64,000 nt of DNA from UBA2862 sp045658005 (GTDB lineage: Bacteria > Bacillota > Clostridia > Christensenellales > Aristaeellaceae), in the NCBI GenBank assembly GCA_045658005.1, contig JAZOUD010000079.1, positions 14,104 to 78,103 of the forward strand, written 5' to 3'. Below, piece after piece: positions 35,815-46,548 of this stretch. Under the pieces are notes generated by a model that saw only the letters and a list, made by a program, of their open reading frames with translations, had not been told where the DNA came from and did no database searches. Position numbers and translations under genes: made by a program. Numbering within the stretch: the first letter of the stretch is position 1; each line of letters opens with the position of its first letter.

Positions 35815-35944
35815 AGGATTACCGTTTAAATGATCATAACTGCACAGAAAAAGTTTGAAATTGGCTGGAAATGACTAAAAATTAACGATATAATAATCAT
35901 AGAATGAGTATGTGTCAATTTGCGAAGGAAAGGCGGGAGAAGAC

Positions 35945-36892
35945 ATGGCCAGGACGACGATGATGTCAAAGGGGGAGCGCAGGCGGGAACTGGGATCCTA
36001 TGTCAAGAGCAACTGGCAGCTGTACGTGATGCTGCTGGTTCCGGTGGCCTTTGTCCTGCTGTTCAAGTATGCCGCGTATCCGGGCCTGCGCATCGCGTTT
36101 ATGAACTACAAGCCCGCGAAGGGCTACGCGGGCAGCGCCTGGGTGGGCATGGAGAACTTCCAGAAGATCTTCAAGGACAAGGACTTCCTGCGGGCGCTGA
36201 AGAACTCACTGGCGTTCAACTTCCTGGATCTGATACTGGGCTTCCCGGTGCCGATCATATTGGCGCTGCTGCTGAACGAGCTGCGCTTCAACCGCTTCAA
36301 AAAGGTCAGCCAGACGGTGCTGTACCTGCCCCACTTCCTTTCCTGGGTCATCATCGCCAGCGTGGCGCTGTCGCTGTTCAAGCCCGAGACCGGCCTGGTG
36401 AACATACTGCTTCGGAATATGGGGGCCATCGACAAGGGCATACCGTTCCTGACGGAAAAGTGGCACTGGGCGGTCACCTACCTGCTGATCGGCGTGTGGC
36501 AGAACATGGGCTGGGGCTCCATCATCTACCTGGCGGCCATCACCGGCATCAGCCCGGACCTCTACGAGGCGGCCACCATCGACGGCGCGGGACGCTGGCG
36601 CAAGATCTGGAACGTGACGCTGCCGGGCATCCGGGGCACGATGGTGACGCTGCTGATCATGAACCTGGGCCGGGTGATGGGCTCCAACTTCGAGCGCCTG
36701 GACTCCTTCGGCAACGTGCAGGTGAAGGACTTCCAGTACCAGTTGGCCATCTACATCTACGAAAAGGGCCTGGCGGGCAGCAATTTCAGCCGAGCCACCG
36801 CCGTGGGCCTGTTCCAGTCGCTGGTGGGCCTGATCCTGGTGCTGGCCGCCGACCGGGTCACCAAGGCCCTGGGCGAAGACGGACTTCTGTAG
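35945..36892 (+). CDS. LplB-type sugar ABC transporter permease
   Basis: The start is the ATG at 35945 (GGGAG six bases before); the frame opens earlier. The 315-residue permease has six helices and the EAA loop EAATIDGAGRWRKIWNVTLPGI near residue 205, which contacts the ATPase. Length and motifs match LplB/YtcO-type permeases that serve complex oligosaccharides such as rhamnogalacturonan pieces. No ATPase gene is in the operon, as usual where one shared MsmX-like ATPase serves several importers. A TATAAT lies at 35889-35894 with only a weak -35. Next come the second permease and the binding protein. Confidence 0.88.
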   Translation: MARTTMMSKGERRRELGSYVKSNWQLYVMLLVPVAFVLLFKYAAYPGLRIAFMNYKPAKGYAGSAWVGMENFQKIFKDKDFLRALKNSLAFNFLDLILGFPVPIILALLLNELRFNRFKKVSQTVLYLPHFLSWVIIASVALSLFKPETGLVNILLRNMGAIDKGIPFLTEKWHWAVTYLLIGVWQNMGWGSIIYLAAITGISPDLYEAATIDGAGRWRKIWNVTLPGIRGTMVTLLIMNLGRVMGSNFERLDSFGNVQVKDFQYQLAIYIYEKGLAGSNFSRATAVGLFQSLVGLILVLAADRVTKALGEDGLL

Positions 36893-36907
36893 AGGGGAGG
36901 GATCGAC

Positions 36908-37810
36908 GTGATGCAAGACTTCAAAAAGAAAGAATCGCTGTTCTCCGGCGTCAACCGGGTCCGCTTCAGCGACTTTGCCATCTCCTTTGTGATCCTGCTA
37001 CTGTCGCTGACCTGCATCATACCCTTTATCCACATCGCGGCCAAGAGCGTCTCCTCCAACACGGCGGTGCTCTCAAAGAAGGTCTACCTGCTGCCAAAGG
37101 GCCTGAACTTCCAGGCCTACAAATCCGTGTTCCGCGACGGGCAGCTGACCCATTCGATGGTCTACACCATCTGGATGACGCTGCTGTTCACCGTGATCGG
37201 CATGATCGTGACCACCCTGGCGGCCTACCCGCTGGCCCGCAAGGAATTGAAGGGGCGTGCCTTCTTCGCTTTCATACTGATGTTTACGATGTATTTCAGC
37301 GCCGGCCTGATCCCGGAATACCTGCTTTACAAGGACCTGAGGCTGCTGAATACCATGTGGGTGCTGGTGCTGCCGCTTTCCTTCAGCCCCTACAACATGC
37401 TGATCATGCGCTCGTTCATACGCTCCACGATTCCAGACAGCTTGTACGAGGCCTCGGAGCTGGATGGCGCGAGCCACTTCCAGATCCTGTTTATGATCGT
37501 GCTGCCGCTGTCCAAGCCCATCATCGCCACGCTGTCGCTGTTCTACGCGGTGGGCCGCTGGAACGCCTACGCCGACGCGAAGTACTACATCACCACCAAG
37601 GCGCTCCAGCCGCTGCAATACCTTTTGAGCAACATGGTGCTCAACAGCAACGACGCGGCCAGCCTGTCCGAGGCTGCCGCGGTGGAATCCACCCCGGAGG
37701 TGCTCCAGGCGGCGGTGGTCATGTTTGCCACGATCCCGATCATGCTGGTCTACCCCTTCGTGCAGAAATACTTCGTGAAGGGCACCATGATCGGCGCGGT
37801 GAAGGGATGA
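36908..37810 (+). CDS. YtcP/LplC-type sugar ABC transporter permease
   Basis: The GTG at 36908 lies seven bases after GGAGG and the ATG at 36911 is an alternative. The 300-residue protein has six membrane helices and the EAA-type loop EASELDGASHFQILFMIVLPLSKPI near residue 180. It pairs with the previous permease, with which it shares a 15-bp gap. LplC/YtcP relatives import oligosaccharides in Bacillus and Clostridia. Confidence 0.88.
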   Translation: MMQDFKKKESLFSGVNRVRFSDFAISFVILLLSLTCIIPFIHIAAKSVSSNTAVLSKKVYLLPKGLNFQAYKSVFRDGQLTHSMVYTIWMTLLFTVIGMIVTTLAAYPLARKELKGRAFFAFILMFTMYFSAGLIPEYLLYKDLRLLNTMWVLVLPLSFSPYNMLIMRSFIRSTIPDSLYEASELDGASHFQILFMIVLPLSKPIIATLSLFYAVGRWNAYADAKYYITTKALQPLQYLLSNMVLNSNDAASLSEAAAVESTPEVLQAAVVMFATIPIMLVYPFVQKYFVKGTMIGAVKG

Positions 37811-37868
37811 TGTAGTTGATACTAAAATTCAGGGCATATGCCCCGAAAATAGAGAAGGAGGTAACCCC

Positions 37869-39506
37869 ATGAAGAAATTCGTCTCTCTTCTTCTGACCCT
37901 TGCCCTGGTGCTGAGCCTGGGCATTGTCAGCGCCGCTTCCGCCGAGGAAGCCGCCGGCATGGCATCCTGGGAGCCCTTTGCCGAGCGGGTGAAGATCACC
38001 GTGCCCGTGTATGACCGCTCCAAGGAAGGCTTCCCCGCCGTGGACGACAACTACTGGACGAAGTGGGTCCAGGAGAACTTCGGCGACAAGTACAATATTG
38101 ACGTGCAGTACGTGGCCATCCCCCGCGGCGAAGTCATGACCAAGTATTCCCTGCTGATCGCCGCCGACGATACCCCTACCATCCTGATGGAGTACGACTA
38201 TCCGAAGGTGGCCCAGTGGGCCAATGACGGCGCGATGACCACCATCGACCTCGAGGCGTTCGCCCAGGTGGCGCCCACCTTCTACCAGGCCATGGTGGAC
38301 AACAACCAGCTGAGCTACACCGACATCAACGGCGAGACATACTTTGTGCTCACCGAGCGCCCCTACTACAACACCACCTTCGCTTATGCCAACTTCGTGC
38401 GCATGGACTGGCTGCGCCAGGTGGGCTATGACCACGTGCCCCAGAACTACGAGGAGCACAAGGACGCCCTGAACAAGATGATCGAGGCCGGCCTGTGCGA
38501 ATATCCCCTCGGCCTGGGCATTCCCACCGCAGCCTACATCCAGAACTTCGGCTTCCGCGATTTCCCCGTGGACGAGGCCGAGTGGGCGATGCATTCCTCC
38601 CTGGGCACCCCCGGCTTCCCCTGGTATCCCACCCAGAGGATGATGAAGCGCTTCAACGACGAATACAACATGGGCTGGTATTCCAGCGAGTTCGACCTGG
38701 AGAAGAACAGCCAGGGCGCTTCCACCGACATCCTGCAGACCGACTTCATCAACGGCAAGACCTATCGCTACGGCGGTTACATCGGCACCAACATGGCCTG
38801 GCTGGAGGCGTTCTATGAGAACAACCCCGACGCCGAGCTGGCCATCGAGAGCCCCCTGGCCGCCGTCGAAGAGGGCGTGAACACCGGCTGCATCCGCGCC
38901 GACAACCCCTTTGGCATGATCGTGGGCTTCTCCTCCCTGGCCACCGAGGACCAGCTGAAGGCCGCCTGGATGCTGATGGAGTGGATGATCCAGCCCGACA
39001 ACCTGTTCGTGCTGGAGAACGGCATCGAGGGCGAGACCTACGAGCTGGACGAGAACGGCCTGCCCGTGATGCTGGACTACACCGGCGAGCACATGCTGAA
39101 CCACAACAACAACATCGACATGACCTGCCTGGTGCACGCCTCCAAGAAGGTCGGCACCATCGAGCAGACCATCGCCCAGATGAGCCCCGCGGGCCTGCCC
39201 CAGGACTTCACCCAGGCGCTGATCGATAACTACTACGCGCTCAAGGCCCTGGCCGACGAGGGCAAGGCCTACTCCGACCCGGTGTTCGCCGTGGCCATCG
39301 AGAGCGAATCCGAATACAGCGCGGCGCTGCTGAGCCTGTGGCAGGAATACTATGCCAAGCTGATCAAGTGCGCGCCTGAGGAGTTCGACGGCCTGTTTGA
39401 GCAGTACAGCCAGGAATTCCTGGACGCCGGCTACCAGGAGGTCATGGACGAGCGCCTGGAAGCCTACGAGGCGGGCAACACCACCCACCTGCCGGAGCTG
39501 CCGTAA
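37869..39506 (+). CDS. LplA-type sugar-binding protein of ABC importer
   Basis: The 545-residue exported protein has a signal peptide (MKKFVSLLLTLAL, cleavage near SAASAEEA). The long bilobed binding domain is typical of the large solute-binding proteins that pair with LplB/YtcP permeases. There is no lipobox cysteine at the cleavage site, unusual in Gram-positives, so anchoring is uncertain. An AGAAGGAGG site gives strong initiation, and codon use is heavily biased to GCC, CTG and ATC, indicating very high expression. It is the last gene of the ABC operon and is followed by a terminator at 39529. Confidence 0.88.
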   Translation: MKKFVSLLLTLALVLSLGIVSAASAEEAAGMASWEPFAERVKITVPVYDRSKEGFPAVDDNYWTKWVQENFGDKYNIDVQYVAIPRGEVMTKYSLLIAADDTPTILMEYDYPKVAQWANDGAMTTIDLEAFAQVAPTFYQAMVDNNQLSYTDINGETYFVLTERPYYNTTFAYANFVRMDWLRQVGYDHVPQNYEEHKDALNKMIEAGLCEYPLGLGIPTAAYIQNFGFRDFPVDEAEWAMHSSLGTPGFPWYPTQRMMKRFNDEYNMGWYSSEFDLEKNSQGASTDILQTDFINGKTYRYGGYIGTNMAWLEAFYENNPDAELAIESPLAAVEEGVNTGCIRADNPFGMIVGFSSLATEDQLKAAWMLMEWMIQPDNLFVLENGIEGETYELDENGLPVMLDYTGEHMLNHNNNIDMTCLVHASKKVGTIEQTIAQMSPAGLPQDFTQALIDNYYALKALADEGKAYSDPVFAVAIESESEYSAALLSLWQEYYAKLIKCAPEEFDGLFEQYSQEFLDAGYQEVMDERLEAYEAGNTTHLPELP

Positions 39507-39528
39507 TACCTCGGTACGACAGGATGAG

Positions 39529-39556
39529 ACGGACGGAGCCGAAAGGCTCCGTCCGT
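39529..39556 (+). terminator. Terminator-like hairpin after the binding protein gene
   Basis: ACGGACGGAGCC, a GAAA tetraloop, then GGCTCCGTCCGT: a 12-bp GC-rich stem 22 bp after the stop codon. The T-run is poor (TGACCCCT). Confidence 0.7.
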
Positions 39557-39584
39557 TGACCCCTATCCCCTAAAACCTAACCCC

Positions 39585-39627
39585 TAAATACTGATTCATC
39601 GAGCACAGCTCGACAAATCAGTATTTA
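39585..39627. repeat. Palindromic element AAATACTGATT type, copy 1
   Basis: The arms AAATACTGATTCATCGAGC and GCTCGACAAATCAGTATTT surround a short loop. It overlaps the 3' end of the convergent SGNH gene, whose last codons and TGA stop (KY stop) are read from it. Related copies lie at 50181, 59586 and 60773. Confidence 0.8.
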
Positions 39628-40289
39628 TCAGCCTGTTTCATAAACCCCGCGCACTCAGGCAGCTGCTTCAGCCCTTCGGCCACGAGGCCGGCGATGACCG
39701 TCGCGCCGTGGGCGTTGAAGTGGCTCCTGTCGTCGTGGCCCTCTGGGAAATCCGGGTGCTCCCCCGGCGCGAGGCGCACGAACAGCTCGGCGGTTCCCTT
39801 CTCGCCCAGCGACCTGTACAGTGCGCGGCTGGCCGCCTTGAGGTCGTACAGGGGCACATGTTTCTCGGCAGCGAGCTTTCGGATGGCCCGGGGGTATTCG
39901 CCGTGGGTGTAGAACAGGCTGCCGTCCCCGCCGAAAAAGCGGCGGCACACCGGGGTGATCAGAACGGGCTGCGCCCCCTTGGACAGGGCGGCGGCGCAGT
40001 AGCGCCACAGCTCCTCCGGGAAGGTGGTGTCCGGGTCTGTATGGCGCTCGTCGTCCTTTTCGTCGTTGTGGCCGAACTGGATCAGCAGCAGGTCGCCCGG
40101 GCCCAGCGCCTTCTCGACGGGCTCGAACAGCCCCTCCGCCCGGAAGCTGCGGCTGCTGCGCCCGCTGAGGGCATGGTTTTTGACGGTAACGCCCTCCCGG
40201 ACATATTGAGGAAGCGCCCATCCCCAGCCCCGGAAGGGGGGCTGGTTGTCGTCCACGGTGGAATCGCCGATGATGTAAATGGTATTCAT
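39618..40289 (-). CDS. SGNH hydrolase, rhamnogalacturonan acetylesterase-like
   Basis: This 223-residue cytoplasmic SGNH enzyme has block I IGDSTVDDN (Ser near 9), block II GRSSRSF, block III QFGHND and the catalytic pair in HDDRSHFNAHGA. The GDST form and spacing match rhamnogalacturonan acetylesterases (RhgT type), which remove acetyl groups from RG-I. The neighbours (LplB/YtcP importer, GH4, GH105) support the substrate. The last codons come from a palindromic repeat, so the C-terminal KY may not be original. It is followed upstream by a deacetylase, with GH4 further on; all are on the minus strand. Confidence 0.8.
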   Translation of the reverse strand: MNTIYIIGDSTVDDNQPPFRGWGWALPQYVREGVTVKNHALSGRSSRSFRAEGLFEPVEKALGPGDLLLIQFGHNDEKDDERHTDPDTTFPEELWRYCAAALSKGAQPVLITPVCRRFFGGDGSLFYTHGEYPRAIRKLAAEKHVPLYDLKAASRALYRSLGEKGTAELFVRLAPGEHPDFPEGHDDRSHFNAHGATVIAGLVAEGLKQLPECAGFMKQADKY

Positions 40290-40322
40290 ATTGTTTTCCA
40301 GTCCTTCCTGATCGCTCTGTCT

Positions 40323-41123
40323 CTACAGCGCTACCGTCGCGCCGCCCGGAATGGCAATGGGCGCGCCGTCGTTGACCCGGATCCAGCATTCCCGGGCATT
40401 GGGGTTGAAAACGAATGAATTGTCAGCCGCGAATTGCAGGCGCTGGAAGCCGTCCATGCAGTCCATGAATTCGATGTTGGTGCAGTACCAGATGTCATCG
40501 CGTCCGCCCATCATGTTGCAAAAGGCTTCGATCAGCGTCCAGCCGTCGTCTCCGTCGAACTCAAAGCTGTGCCCCCACACGTACATCAGGCAGAGGTACT
40601 GCTGCTTGGACAGGGCGGCGAACTGCTTGCCCAGCGCCATCAGCCGGTGGCCGTGGTGGCAGGTCGCCTGCCAGCGGTAGGGGTTCTCCGGCAGGGCGAA
40701 GCCGTCGGAATTGCCCACCACCCGGGAATAGCGTATGCCGCAGGCGGGCAGCAGCGCCTCGATGTCAGCGCTGAGGGAGCCGTTGGGATAGCTCAGCCCC
40801 CGCACGGGATAGCCGGTCAGGGCCTCCAGCGCCTGCCGGTCGTCCAGCACCTCCCGGGCGACCTCCGGCAGGGGGCAGCGGGCAATGGTGGGGTGGGTGA
40901 CGGTGTGGCAGGCCACCTCGTGGCCCGCGTACAGGTCCTTGACCTCGTCGGGCCGGATGTGGGATTCATCTCCCAGGAAGCCGCTGTTCAGGTGGAAGGT
41001 GCCCCGGATGCCAAAGCGGTTGAAGAGCGCCACCAGCCGCCGGTCCTGGGCGCGGCCGTCGTCGTAGCTCATGGTCAACGCCTTGTGCTTGCCTCCCGGA
41101 AAACAGCAATATACCTTGTCCAA
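40323..41123 (-). CDS. NodB-like polysaccharide deacetylase
   Basis: The start is a TTG at 41123, eight bases after AGGAG; no ATG is near. The 266-residue protein shows the metal-binding SYDDG (about 19-23) and HEVACHTVTHP with the paired His residues (about 68-78), the marks of carbohydrate esterase family 4. The C-terminal third carries a small beta region (WIRVNDGAPIAIPGG). There is no signal peptide, so it acts on imported oligosaccharides or internal glycans. It lies between the SGNH esterase and GH4 genes in the same direction. Confidence 0.78.
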   Translation of the reverse strand: MDKVYCCFPGGKHKALTMSYDDGRAQDRRLVALFNRFGIRGTFHLNSGFLGDESHIRPDEVKDLYAGHEVACHTVTHPTIARCPLPEVAREVLDDRQALEALTGYPVRGLSYPNGSLSADIEALLPACGIRYSRVVGNSDGFALPENPYRWQATCHHGHRLMALGKQFAALSKQQYLCLMYVWGHSFEFDGDDGWTLIEAFCNMMGGRDDIWYCTNIEFMDCMDGFQRLQFAADNSFVFNPNARECWIRVNDGAPIAIPGGATVAL

Positions 41124-41168
41124 ACGCTCACGCTCCTGTCCGTGCTTTGAGGATGACGGTGAAATGTT

Positions 41169-42563
41169 TTATTTGAACCATTCCCCGGGCAGATACGCCC
41201 GCTGGTGTTCCAGCATCTCGTCAAACAGCGCCTGGCCGTCCTTCGGGGTCACGGCGGCCAGCTGGGGGTCGTTCATGAAGGTGGTGAAGCCCAGCTTGCG
41301 GTCGCAGGTCAGCGCCGTGGTCAGCGTGTTTTCCTGGTTGTAGACGTGCCGCGCCACCAGGGGCAGCAGGTTGGCGGGCATGCTCCCGGCGAACACCGGC
41401 TCGATGCGGTTCAGGCCGAAAAGGGCGTTGGTCTCCACGACGCTGCCCAGCGGCAGGTTGGGGATCTGGCCCCGGTTGGGGATGTTGACGTTGCTCACCA
41501 TGTCGCCCAGGCCGAGCAGGGCCTTCAGCAGCAGGTGCCCCTCTTCGCCAGAGGGCTTCAGCACCAGCGGCTCGGCGCCGCTGATCAGGTCGTCGGAGCG
41601 CTTCAGGCGGTCGCCCAGGTCCTTGATGCGCCAGTCCACGCTGGTCAGCTGGTATTTCCACCCCCGAACCGCATCCGGGTTCAGTGTATACCAAGGCGCG
41701 GTGAACTCCGCCAGGTGGCGGTCTCCCGCCGCCGCGATGGCCCCGTACCGGCGGAACAGGTCGAACTTGACCCGGTGGGCGCACTCGAAGTGGCTGTTCA
41801 TCCAGTTGTCGTCGCCGCCCATGTCAAAGCCGGTCTCGGCGTACTTGTCGGCAAACGCCGCGTACAGCGGCATCAGGTCGATGCCCTTGTAGCTGGCCCG
41901 GGTCAGCCATGTGAAGTGGTTGATGCCGGTGACGGTGGTGTACAGATCCTGCCGGGTCACGCCGCCGATGCCGTGCTCCTGCTCCAGCATGGCGCACAGC
42001 AGCTTCTGGGTGCTGAATACCTCGTGGCAGCAGCCGAAGGCCCTGACCTGGGGGAAGACGTGGTAGAGCGTGCGCACGCACAGGCTCATGGGATTGGTGT
42101 AGTTGATGACCCAGGCTTCGGGGGCATAGGCTTTTATGGCCTCTGCGATCTCCACGTACATGGGAATGGTGCGCATGGCGCGCATGAAGCCGCCCGCGCC
42201 CACGGTGTCGCCCACGGGCTGCCAGACGCCGACGCGTTCGGAAAGGTGCACGTCCCAGCGCATTTCCTCAAAGGTGCCGGGCAGTATGGAGATGACCACG
42301 AAGTCGGCGCCGGTCAGGGCCTGGCACAGGGAATCCGACACCTCGTACTGCCAGCGGGAAACCGCGTCCGGATGGGCGCTGATCTTGCCACCGATGATCC
42401 GGTTGCGCTCGGCGGCGGGCCGGTCGATGTCGTACAGTCGCACCGTGCCGCACATGTCCGCGTCCATCGCCAGGTCCATCATAAAGCCCCAGGCCCAGCC
42501 CCGGGACCCGCCGCCGATGTAGGCGACGGTGAGATTTTGTGCCTTTTTCTGGAAATCCTTCAT
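41169..42563 (-). CDS. GH4-family NAD/Mn-dependent alpha-glycosidase, likely uronidase (LplD-like)
   Basis: The start is the ATG at 42563 (GGGAGGATGG upstream). The 464-residue cytoplasmic enzyme has an N-terminal dinucleotide fold (VAYIGGGSRGWAW) and the GH4 marks INYTNPM, GCCHEVFSTQKL near 180 (Cys-His for Mn) and GINHFTWL. In GH4 the residues after the Cys-His follow substrate: CHE has been linked to uronidases, CHS to galactosidases and CHG to glucosidases. CHEV therefore suggests an alpha-glucuronidase or alpha-galacturonidase, as in Bacillus LplD of the rhamnogalacturonan locus. That inference rests on the motif and the neighbours. Confidence 0.82.
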   Translation of the reverse strand: MKDFQKKAQNLTVAYIGGGSRGWAWGFMMDLAMDADMCGTVRLYDIDRPAAERNRIIGGKISAHPDAVSRWQYEVSDSLCQALTGADFVVISILPGTFEEMRWDVHLSERVGVWQPVGDTVGAGGFMRAMRTIPMYVEIAEAIKAYAPEAWVINYTNPMSLCVRTLYHVFPQVRAFGCCHEVFSTQKLLCAMLEQEHGIGGVTRQDLYTTVTGINHFTWLTRASYKGIDLMPLYAAFADKYAETGFDMGGDDNWMNSHFECAHRVKFDLFRRYGAIAAAGDRHLAEFTAPWYTLNPDAVRGWKYQLTSVDWRIKDLGDRLKRSDDLISGAEPLVLKPSGEEGHLLLKALLGLGDMVSNVNIPNRGQIPNLPLGSVVETNALFGLNRIEPVFAGSMPANLLPLVARHVYNQENTLTTALTCDRKLGFTTFMNDPQLAAVTPKDGQALFDEMLEHQRAYLPGEWFK

Positions 42564-42703
42564 GGGTGTTCCATCCTCCCGCTGTGACTTTTCGAATTGC
42601 CATGTGTTCAAAGGATATTTTACCATAACCGTGGGTATTGCGCAATATGCCTTTTGAGGTTAAAACCGCGGGTAAAAAACCGTAGCGCATCCCCCCGGGG
42701 CGG

Positions 42704-44827
<2,124 letters not shown>

Positions 44828-44940
44828 CGCCGAGCCTCCCCGTGCGGTTTGGACTGTTGTCATGACCCATTTTAGCACAAGCCGGCGGCGGCGTAAAGAA
44901 TAAGCGATGAAAAAACGGGTGTCATGGCACCGAAATGCGG

Positions 44941-46548
44941 TCAGTCAGCTTTCCCGCGAATCCCCCGTTCCAGGGCAGCAGTGATAAAGCCGGTAAACAG
45001 CGGGTGCGGCTTGTTGGGACGGCTCTTGAACTCCGGGTGGAACTGCACGCCGATGAAGAAGCGCTCGCCCCGAATCTCGACGGTCTCCACCAGCCGCCCG
45101 TCGGGGGAGAGGCCGGAGAGCACGAGGCCGGCGTCGGTCAGCGCGTCCCGGTAGGCGTTGTTGAACTCGTAGCGGTGGCGGTGGCGCTCGCTGATTTCGG
45201 TGGCGACGTAGCAGGCAGCGATGGCGGTTCCGGGCTGGAGGATGCAGGGATACCTGCCCAGCCGCAGCGTGCCGCCCTTGTCGATGCCGTCGCTCTGGTC
45301 GGGCATGTAGTGGATGACCTGGTGGGGGCTGCTTTCGTCGAACTCGTGGGAATTGGCCCCTTCGAGGCCGGCGACGTGTCGCGCGTACTCGATCACGGCA
45401 ATTTGCATGCCCAGGCAGATGCCGAAGTAGGGCACCTGGTGCTCCCGGGCATACTGCGCCGCCAGGATCATGCCCTCGATGCCCCGGGGCCCGAAGCCGC
45501 CGGGAACGATGATGCCATCCACCCGCGACAGCGCTTCCTCCGTCAATGTCTGGGAATCGATCCATTCGATCTCCACCCTGGCGTCCAGCCCGTAGCCCGC
45601 GTGGCGCAGCGCCTCCGCCACGGAGAGATAGGCGTCGTGCAGCTGTACATACTTGCCGACCAGGCCGATCTTCACGGCCTTGGATTGGTGGTGGATGCGC
45701 GCCACCAGCGCCCGCCACTGAGCCAGGTCCGGCGCCGGCGCGTCGATGCCCAGCTCCCGGCAGACGATGCCGGACAGGTTCGCCTCTTCCAGCATCAGAG
45801 GGGCCTCGTACAGGTTCGGCAGCGTCCGGTTTTCGATGACGCAGTCGGGCTTGACGTTGCAGAAGTGGGCGATCTTGGCAAAGATGCTGTCATCGGTGAT
45901 GGGCTCGTCCGCCCGCAGCACGATGATGCTGGGAATGATGCCCATACCCTGGAGTTCCTTGACGGAGTGCTGGGTGGGCTTCGACTTGTGCTCGCCGCTG
46001 GCCTTCAGGTACGGCACCAGCGTGACGTGTATGTACAGCGTATTCTCCCGGCCCACCTCCAGGCCGACCTGGCGGATGGCCTCGATGAAGGGCTGGGATT
46101 CGATGTCGCCGATGGTGCCGCCGATCTCGGTGATGACCACGTCCGCGTCAGTCTTCTTCCCGACCTGGTAGATGAAGGCCTTGATCTCGTCGGTGATGTG
46201 GGGGATGGTCTGCACGGTGCTGCCCAGGTAGCCGCCCCGGCGCTCCCGCTGGATGACGCCCGAATAGACCTTGCCCGTGGTCAGGTTGGAAAACCGGTTC
46301 AGGTCCTCGTCGATGAAGCGCTCGTAGTGGCCCAGGTCCAGGTCGGTTTCCGCGCCGTCCTCGGTGACGTACACCTCGCCGTGCTGGTAGGGGCTCATGG
46401 TGCCGGGGTCCACGTTGATGTAGGGGTCCAGCTTCTGGGCGGCCACCTTCAGCCCCCGGGCCTTCAAAAGACGTCCCAGCGACGCCGCCGTGATGCCCTT
46501 GCCCAGCCCGGACACCACGCCGCCGGTGACAAAGATGTATTTCGTCAT
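44941..46548 (-). CDS. pyrG: CTP synthase
   Basis: The 535-residue enzyme is complete. The amidoligase domain starts KYIFVTGGVVSGLGKGI, with QKLDPYINVDPGTMSP and the EIGGTIGDIE motif. The glutamine amidotransferase has GICLGMQ (nucleophile Cys), VQFHPEFKSRP and its His-Glu. It converts UTP to CTP with glutamine. Its ATG overlaps the gltD stop by four bases (ATGA), so translation is coupled with glutamate synthase small subunit, linking pyrimidine synthesis to nitrogen genes. I see no truncation or repeat here. Confidence 0.97.
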   Translation of the reverse strand: MTKYIFVTGGVVSGLGKGITAASLGRLLKARGLKVAAQKLDPYINVDPGTMSPYQHGEVYVTEDGAETDLDLGHYERFIDEDLNRFSNLTTGKVYSGVIQRERRGGYLGSTVQTIPHITDEIKAFIYQVGKKTDADVVITEIGGTIGDIESQPFIEAIRQVGLEVGRENTLYIHVTLVPYLKASGEHKSKPTQHSVKELQGMGIIPSIIVLRADEPITDDSIFAKIAHFCNVKPDCVIENRTLPNLYEAPLMLEEANLSGIVCRELGIDAPAPDLAQWRALVARIHHQSKAVKIGLVGKYVQLHDAYLSVAEALRHAGYGLDARVEIEWIDSQTLTEEALSRVDGIIVPGGFGPRGIEGMILAAQYAREHQVPYFGICLGMQIAVIEYARHVAGLEGANSHEFDESSPHQVIHYMPDQSDGIDKGGTLRLGRYPCILQPGTAIAACYVATEISERHRHRYEFNNAYRDALTDAGLVLSGLSPDGRLVETVEIRGERFFIGVQFHPEFKSRPNKPHPLFTGFITAALERGIRGKAD